64,000 nt of DNA. Origin: Phaeosaccion multiseriatum. Its lineage: Eukaryota; Ochrophyta, other classes. The first letter of the stretch is position 1; each line of letters begins with the position of its first letter. The stretch is taken from the NCBI GenBank assembly GCA_965112735.1, contig OZ218958.1, positions 1,054,001-1,118,000 of the forward strand. The letters are read 5' to 3'. The notes below the pieces were generated by a model, which worked only from the letters and a program-made list of their open reading frames with translations, did not search any database and was not told the DNA's origin. This document shows positions 58,789-64,000 of the stretch, one piece after another. Position numbers and translations under genes: made by a program.

Positions 58789-58833
<45 letters not shown>

Positions 58834-58903
58834 CGCTGCTGGTGCTTCTGCTATTGCTGCTGTTGCTGTTGCCGGTGGTGCTGCTCGCTTCCATGAAAAT
58901 CAT
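56545..58903 (-). CDS. F-box protein with uncharacterised C-terminal domain
   Basis: Four exons, 58903-58562, 58246-58075, 57858-57245 and 57000-56545, encode 527 residues. Residues ~90-150 form an F-box (PSWAELLPSEIWGRIVFHLD, EEGLLAVNQTCTAWDEANHP, LWQDMWMERFGELPEADPRS, WREVLKRARSG), the Skp1-binding module of SCF ubiquitin ligases. The C-terminal parts (ALRDASPTELTRMAFNGPHV, KIVSLIGIAREAPDASSLL, FVYLSPKGYYDTSFFTTCVV, NPVCIMVRATKKNTVVITWQ) look folded and would be the substrate-binding region, but I do not recognise the family. Long Ser and Thr runs encoded by TCC/ACC triplets fill the N-terminus, the third exon and the tail. The ATG at 58903 is the first methionine in frame. Confidence 0.75.
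56612..56692. repeat. (GGA)n coding microsatellite
   Basis: Encodes a Ser run (TCC on the sense strand) near the C-terminus of the F-box protein. Confidence 0.95.
57137..57232. repeat. (CTC)n intronic microsatellite
   Basis: CTC triplets close to the donor of intron 57001-57244 of the F-box gene, purine-rich in the sense strand. Confidence 0.95.
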
Positions 58904-60315
58904 TGCTTGCCGTGGTGGGACCTCCCTGTCCGTCGCCTCGCTCCCGCCCAACGCGTTTGCTTGCCCCCTGTCTGTTGAAGCTGCGCTGGCTTCCTTGAGA
59001 AGCGGGCGTGATCATACCAGCCTCGGCGCTTCTCCTCTCCATCCCATTCTTCTCCTTCTCTCCTACTTTTTTTATATTTCCTCCTCCCTCTCCCCTTGCT
59101 TCTCTCTACACTTGCTCGTGCCTCTCTTTATCCCAGCACCCTTTCCTCTCTCCCTCTCTCCCTCCGCTGCGTTGTGTTAGTCCGCTTGCGTGTGGCTGGC
59201 GCGGTCCTTAACCTGCACAGACAGGCATCCCCCCACTGTGTTGGGCGAATCAAGAGGAATGAAGCCGGTCCTCGTCCATTTCCCTCCAAACGGCCCATCA
59301 TCTTGCTTCCATCATTGTCTCGGAGGTTTTAGAGAGATGTAACCGCCATTCGGCTGCGTGAGGGGGCCTAATGTTTCCCCCCGAGCGTGTGTTTCTTGGT
59401 TCCAGGGAACCCGCGTGTCGATATATGGTGACGTGTGGAACTCTTCATCTTAGGCAACACGGGCCAACAATGGGGGGGTTATAAGGGTGGTGAGCGGCCA
59501 CGTCCCAAGTACGGCCAAACTGGGGTCAGGAGTAACCAGGATGGAGGATTACGCGCCTCCCCTGATCGACCCTGACATCGAAAGTCGATCACGGTCCATT
59601 CTTCCTTTCGTACATGTACTTGCATCATCCCTTACCTGCTGCTACCTGCTACCGGCCGACCGGCCACCCGGCCAACCATCAGCTCAGCTGCCGGCGGGGG
59701 GTAGGAGAGAGCCCGGTAGCAGCCATACTACCGAGAATCGCGCGGGGGGGGTGAATGCAATACGCGAATATATTCTCTGCGGCATGAGAAAAGTCCCCAG
59801 GGCTTGATATCTTGTACTTCCACGCCAATATATCGGCAGATCCCAAAGTAGTCCATCCACCCTGAAACTGAAACTGGAGGTAATGGATGGCAGTCAACGA
59901 CGGAGAGACTCACGGGACAGCTCCTTTGGAACACATCTCCGGACAACTTGGGGGGGGCTCATACACGCTTTTCAGGAGGCAGCGTGCATGTGACGACCTG
60001 TGTGTGCTCATTGATAAGCATCGGGTCAACACAAGGAACGAAAAGAAGAAGCGAACGCCCTCCAGGGTCCCACCACAACTCCATCGCTCCTGAACACGTT
60101 GCCTCGTTTTGATATATAATAAGTATATTGTCTCCATTTATCATTTGTTTTATTTACACACAGAATGAAGCAGCGTTCCCCCCAAAGCAACGTGTAGAAT
60201 GCTTTTCATTTCCGTGTTTCCTCAAAGAGTCCCCCCCCATTGTCTCCAAGCCCTCTCACCCTCTCATAACTTTCCTCTCCAAATAAAGTCTACTTGTGGC
60301 TCTATCTTCGCCAGC
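58904..60315. other. Intergenic, F-box promoter to plastid-gene 3' end
   Basis: About 1.4 kb with no supported gene. The segment at 59640-59700 has ACCTGCTGCTACCTGCTACC and CGGCCGACCGGCCACCCGG, short direct and inverted repeats. A TCTCTCC-rich stretch upstream of 59160 and a GAAACTGAAACTG string at 59862 are also present. Confidence 0.45.
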
Positions 60316-61561
60316 CTATGCGCTGTCCTCCTTCTTGCTGAAGCGCGACAGGATGTTCTTCTCCACGAAAGGCTGTGCGGGGCGCGGGGCGGGAGAGGGA
60401 GAGAGAGAGAGAGGAGAGAATGAGAGAGAAAGAGATGGAGAAGGAGGAGAGTATGAGACAGAAAGGAGGGATCGGGAAGCACACAAGACAAAAGACGGAA
60501 GCCGCTAAGGAGTGAAGGTTACCAAACCCCCCGCCCACTGCCATCCACCCCCCACCCACTGCCATCCACCCACCATCCACTGCCATCCACCCCCCGCCCA
60601 CTGCCATCCACCCACCATCCATTGCCATCCACCCCCCGCCCACTGCCATCCACCCACCATCCATTGCCATCCACCCCCCGCCCACTGCCATCCACCCACC
60701 ATCCATTGCCATCCACCCCCCGCCCACTGCCATCCACCCACCACGCACTGCCATCCACCCCCCACTCCACTGCCACATGGCACACCTCCCACTATATATA
60801 CGCAAGCCAAAGGAGAAGGAAAAGGCAGTGACACGTACTACTCCACTCACTCACCACCAGGGTAAGCGCAAAAGCAATCCTTGCGGGCACTGCAACACGA
60901 GTAAGAGTCAAGAAGCCGAAGGAGAAGCCGGCCAACTGCGCCTTGTCTGCCGCATCTGCAAAGTCTGGCAGATGTCCTGTCGATTGCGTGTAGGCCCCCA
61001 CCGCGAGGGGCAGGCTCAGCGCCCAAAAGGCTCCCTCTGTGAAGGCGTAGGCCACCACGCCGGCGGCGCCCGCTGCCTTGATCTTGTCGGTCATGGACGC
61101 TTCCTCTGCGTCCTCAGCTACGTTGGGGTCCCTCTTGAAGCCCATTGTGATCATGAATGAGTCCGTGAAGCTTAGTGACTCATCGTCCGAAGGGCCCACA
61201 GAGGTGGCGGACAAGGCCGAGGTAGTCTGCGGAGGAGGAGGAGGAGGAGGAGGAGGAGGAGGAGAGACGAGGGAGTGAGTGTCTTGAAACGTCTCCCGTA
61301 TTCTCTTTCGTAGGCAGGCAGGCGCTACACAACTCGAGCTCCCCCGCCTTGCTGGTGCCCCGCATGCGCCTGCCGAATGCTCACCTTTACTGCTGTTGGC
61401 CTCACACATACCCCTTGTTGGTGAGGCCGCCGTTCTTGAGGCTGCGTGCCGAAAGATGCGGGTCCAAACGCCGCAGGCACAGTAGTCGAAGGTATCACGA
61501 ACGAGAGAGAGGACTGTACAAGCAGAAGGAAGCCGACGAGGTTCTGGATAGGCACCATCAT
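60316..61561 (-). CDS. Plastid-targeted two-helix membrane protein of unknown function
   Basis: Three exons, 61561-61412, 61226-60855 and 60372-60316, encode 192 residues. The start is the ATG pair at 61561. The N-terminus VPIQNLVGFLLLVQSSLSFV is a signal peptide with predicted cleavage before Phe (LS|FV). A Ser/Thr/Pro/Ala-rich transit-like region follows, the bipartite plastid targeting pattern of algae with secondary red plastids. The mature part has two hydrophobic segments (AGAAGVVAYAFTEGAFWALS, FSFGFLTLTRVAVPARIAFA) and ends VPFVEKNILSRFSKKEDSA. The layout 'AAG...LP hydrophobic...R...R.A.AL.L.PFV' resembles small chloroplast membrane proteins shared by cyanobacteria, algae and plants whose function I cannot name. 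An alternative is another secretory-pathway membrane protein. Confidence 0.75.
60533..60776. repeat. 42-bp minisatellite (CCACTGCCATCCACC units)
   Basis: ATTGCCATCC recurs at 60621, 60663 and 60705, exactly 42 bases apart. Each period contains two half-units. It lies in the second intron (60373-60854) of the plastid-protein gene. Related CCACTGCCATCC fragments occur at ~12790-12830, 46125 and 48075-48120. Confidence 0.9.
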
Positions 61562-62649
61562 GAAGTGGGAGGACAAGCTAACGAGAAGAGAGCATGGGCC
61601 AAGTAGATGGGTGATGAAAATGGAAGAAGGGGAAAAAATGCGCGGGCTTTGCGTTCGTACGCCTTTCAGTTTCAGCTAGGTTTTCCCGCGCAATCACAGA
61701 TGGTTGATGGTTCATGCTTTTGGCATATTTGCACATGGTATTTTTTAAGGGGGTGGGTCAAAGGAATCCATTATGAGAACTGCGCCGCCAGGGGGAGTCC
61801 CGGGCGATATCGAATACTCCCGAGCCCTCTGGCTGCGTGTACAAAAGCAAGAAGCACGACGAGGGCTTTATGTTTGGTGGCAGCGGACCCTGGTGACCGC
61901 CCAACAAATTTCAAATTTCAGCAGGGTCGGTCCGGGCGGGTACCAAAAGGATCCTCAAGATGGGGAGCCGTAGAAGACAGAGCAGCTTCCTCGCCCACCT
62001 TGCTGGACAATCAGGAGCTGGGGGGGGGCTCTGTTCAAGCTCTTCCCTCCTTCCTCGTCCGTCCTCCCGGACACGCAGAGGGGGGGGGGATAGCACACAG
62101 AGCAAGGCAAAGATGGAGGACAGCTCACGCACGTGTCGCATCCTGCTCCAGCGTGTGAAGTTAACAAAAGCCTGCACTCTTGTGTGCAAGGCTCGCATCC
62201 CACCCGCATCCACTCATGCGTCCATCATTGTTTCGAAGCATCGAAGCACTTGGCTTGGTGGTGCACACATGATGGCGACTACAAAAAAACAAGCGCGTCG
62301 ACTCGGAGACCTGCACGGACGGACGGGTCCCTCGACGTTGCCCCTCGACTTCGCCCCTCGCAGTTGATGTTGTCGCGCTCAAGATGCTCCTTTGGTTCTT
62401 CGGATTGGTCGAAGTGGAGGAGGGGAAGGAAGAAGACTCACCCATCTCTCTTGGCCTTCCCTTTGCCCTCTTTATATACATCCCGTCCCGTACCCCAGCA
62501 GTGCGATGGGGGAGATTGCATCGACCAATCAATCGACCAATCAACCAAACAATGAACCCATCAACCACCCCAACCCGTCCATTCATCCACCGAACAATCA
62601 ATCAACCCTTCCATCCATCCATCCATCCATCCATCCATCCATCAATCCA
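61562..62649. other. Intergenic
   Basis: Between the plastid-protein start and the ZIP transporter stop. Open frames of 60-180 codons on both strands have no recognisable domain, overlap each other, and end in simple repeats. (ATCC)n lies at 62610-62645. A gene here cannot be excluded. Confidence 0.35.
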
Positions 62650-64000
62650 TCAATCCAGCCCCAGTGCTACCAGAGCGGACACCATGAAGCCCGCCAGGAG
62701 CGCCCCCAGCTTTGCAGGTCCGTGCCTCGGAGACTGAAGCTCGTTGGGGAGTACCTCCATAAGGGCCACGTAGAGAAAGGTTCCTGCTAGCCCAGGAGGA
62801 GGCGAGGCGGGAAAGATTGGTAGGTAGGTAGGTAGGTAGGTGGGTAGGTAGGTAGGTGGGTAGGAAGGTACGTACGTAGGTAGGTACGTAGGTAGGTAGG
62901 TAGGTAGGTAGGTAGGTGGGTAGGGAGGGAGGGAGGTTGGTAGGTAGGGAGGTAGGGAGGTGGGTAGGTAGGTAGGTAGGGAGGGAGGGAGGTAGGTAGG
63001 TAGGTAGGGAGGTGGGTAGGGAGGTGGGTGGGTAGGGAGGTGGGTAGGGAGGTGGGTAGGGAGGTAGGAGGGTGCGCGTACACAAAGGCGTGCTATCGGT
63101 GTTAGGGGTGGCTCTGCCTCTTGGAATCGTGCGTGGTGTGTGGGGTGCATTCGTGTGTGTGTGCGTGCGTGTGCGTGTGTGTGGCATGTGTGGCATGTGT
63201 ATATATAAAGAGAGAGACAGCCTCGACAAGAGATGATGCGTGGGTGTGTGCGTGTGGGTATGGTACTCAATGAGTGCAAACAACGAAAGCCTCGGCTTGG
63301 TCTACCTCCCCTCCCTTGAGTACAGTAGCACGACAAATCCCTCCCAGAGGGGTGCCGAAAGGGAAGGGAGGGAGTTGGCTGCCACAGCCCTTCAAATCGT
63401 GTGTTCTCCCTTCTTCCAAGGCGCTGCTCCGAACCCCTGTACGTTACGTTACCGTTACTCTACCATTACCTTACCCTTGCCCTCTTCTCTTACCGTCGTG
63501 CTCTACTCATACCCTTACCCCTTGTGCCTTACGTTCCCTTACGTACCTGCAGCCAATGCCATACAAACCGCTGAGGCGGCCCCGTCCCCGTCCTTGCCAA
63601 TGAAATACCCAATACAGATGCCCAAGGGCGTCATGGAGCTGAAGAGCACCAGCAGCCCCACATGTCGTGAAGCGAGCGCCTGCTGCACACATGAGAGAGC
63701 GGCGTGCGTGCGTGCGTGCGTGTGTGTGTGCGTGCGCGTTTAGAAGAGGAGAAGAACAGATCAAAGAGGTGTCGTGCCCATATACAAAACTGTGACCAGG
63801 ATTTGTAGCACCAACGCTTGTAGACACACCGCACTACCACATGTGGGCCTTTTCCTCCTTCTCCCCCCTTTTTGGAAGCGTTGGTGTGAGCCCTGGGAGC
63901 ACATCGATAGTGTTCGACTTCAAACGATCGAAGGCAATACACCTGAAATTGAAACTGGACTGGACAATTTTCCCTATGTTCAGCCTTCCCTCACTCACCG
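62650..64000 (-). CDS. ZIP-family metal transporter, 3' part
   Basis: Two complete exons are visible, 63679-63547 and 62783-62650 (stop at 62650). A third donor (CG|GTGAGT) lies at the right edge, ~63998, so the gene continues off the window. The joined peptide [62 protein letters not shown] followed by a final helix [20 protein letters not shown] matches the last three transmembrane segments of ZIP (SLC39) zinc/iron transporters. The [13 protein letters not shown] helix is diagnostic. It would import divalent metals into the cytosol. The donor and acceptor at the 63547/62783 junction join in frame. Confidence 0.85.
62815..63072. repeat. (GGTA/GGGA)n array
   Basis: GTAGGTAGGTGGG units in the ZIP intron 62784-63546, producing false Tyr-Leu-Pro-Thr frames. 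Confidence 0.95.

Noticed and set aside
60533-60776. Regularly spaced repeat resembling a CRISPR array
   Set aside because: Period is 42 bp with the 'spacers' themselves repeated; a minisatellite in a eukaryotic intron.
61607-62555. Several 60-183-codon frames on both strands
   Set aside because: Mutually overlapping, no domain, and no consistent splice model; a small lineage-specific gene is not excluded.

Overview
This window looks like nuclear DNA of a photosynthetic, flagellate protist, most likely an ochrophyte (stramenopile) alga or a relative with a red-derived secondary plastid. Four observations support this. Nearly every gene is cut by GT-AG introns. One gene (61561-60316) starts with a signal-peptide-like segment and an LSF junction typical of secondary red plastids. 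A PACRG homologue points to basal bodies or flagella. A plant/alga-type vacuolar sorting receptor is present. The lineage call is inference; no species is claimed. GC content is moderately high, and introns and intergenic spaces are packed with micro- and minisatellites, which create many spurious long ORFs.

Layout, left to right. 295-71 (-): first exon of an OTU1/YOD1-like deubiquitinase. 792-2593 (+): FNIP-like repeat protein with a 2-nt frameshift. 8982-3589 (-): DEP domain fused to a class I pyridine-nucleotide-disulfide oxidoreductase, 12 exons. 9329-10352 (+): thioredoxin. 21464-11027 (-): very long ANKRD13-like protein. 27459-23558 (-): trehalose-6-phosphate phosphatase. 27863-30829 (+): unrecognised protein with an N-terminal membrane anchor and a DxxxDD motif. 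34888-31126 (-): DNA primase small subunit. 35427-39976 (+): TOG-like plus CAP-Gly microtubule protein. 47585-41632 (-): vacuolar sorting receptor. 52086-48895 (-): PACRG. 52904-55183 (+): RRP15-like. 58903-56545 (-): F-box protein. 61561-60316 (-): plastid-targeted membrane protein. 64000-62650 (-): 3' part of a ZIP metal transporter. I assembled exon models by hand from splice signals. Every complete spliced model is a multiple of three and free of internal stops. They form no operon or pathway; this is ordinary eukaryotic gene order with several short divergent promoters (8983-9328, 27460-27862, 34889-35426, 52087-52903).

The most interesting signal is an 18-bp motif, CAGTTGGTGATACAGCAG. 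I count 13 clear copies plus one decayed copy, on both strands, always next to CAG/CTG-type triplets, and only between 11.2 and 31.4 kb. Ten copies lie in exons of four adjacent genes. Depending on orientation and phase they encode QLVIQQ, AVGDTAA or AVSPTAA, and never use the one frame that contains TGA. One exon carries all three readings. It behaves like a dispersed micro-element or recurrently copied tract that is tolerated in coding sequence. Two further recurrent patterns are intronic: a ~21-bp tandem unit beginning GTATGTCAATGGG placed at the 5' splice site in four genes, and introns whose 5' polypurine and 3' polypyrimidine tracts are complementary.
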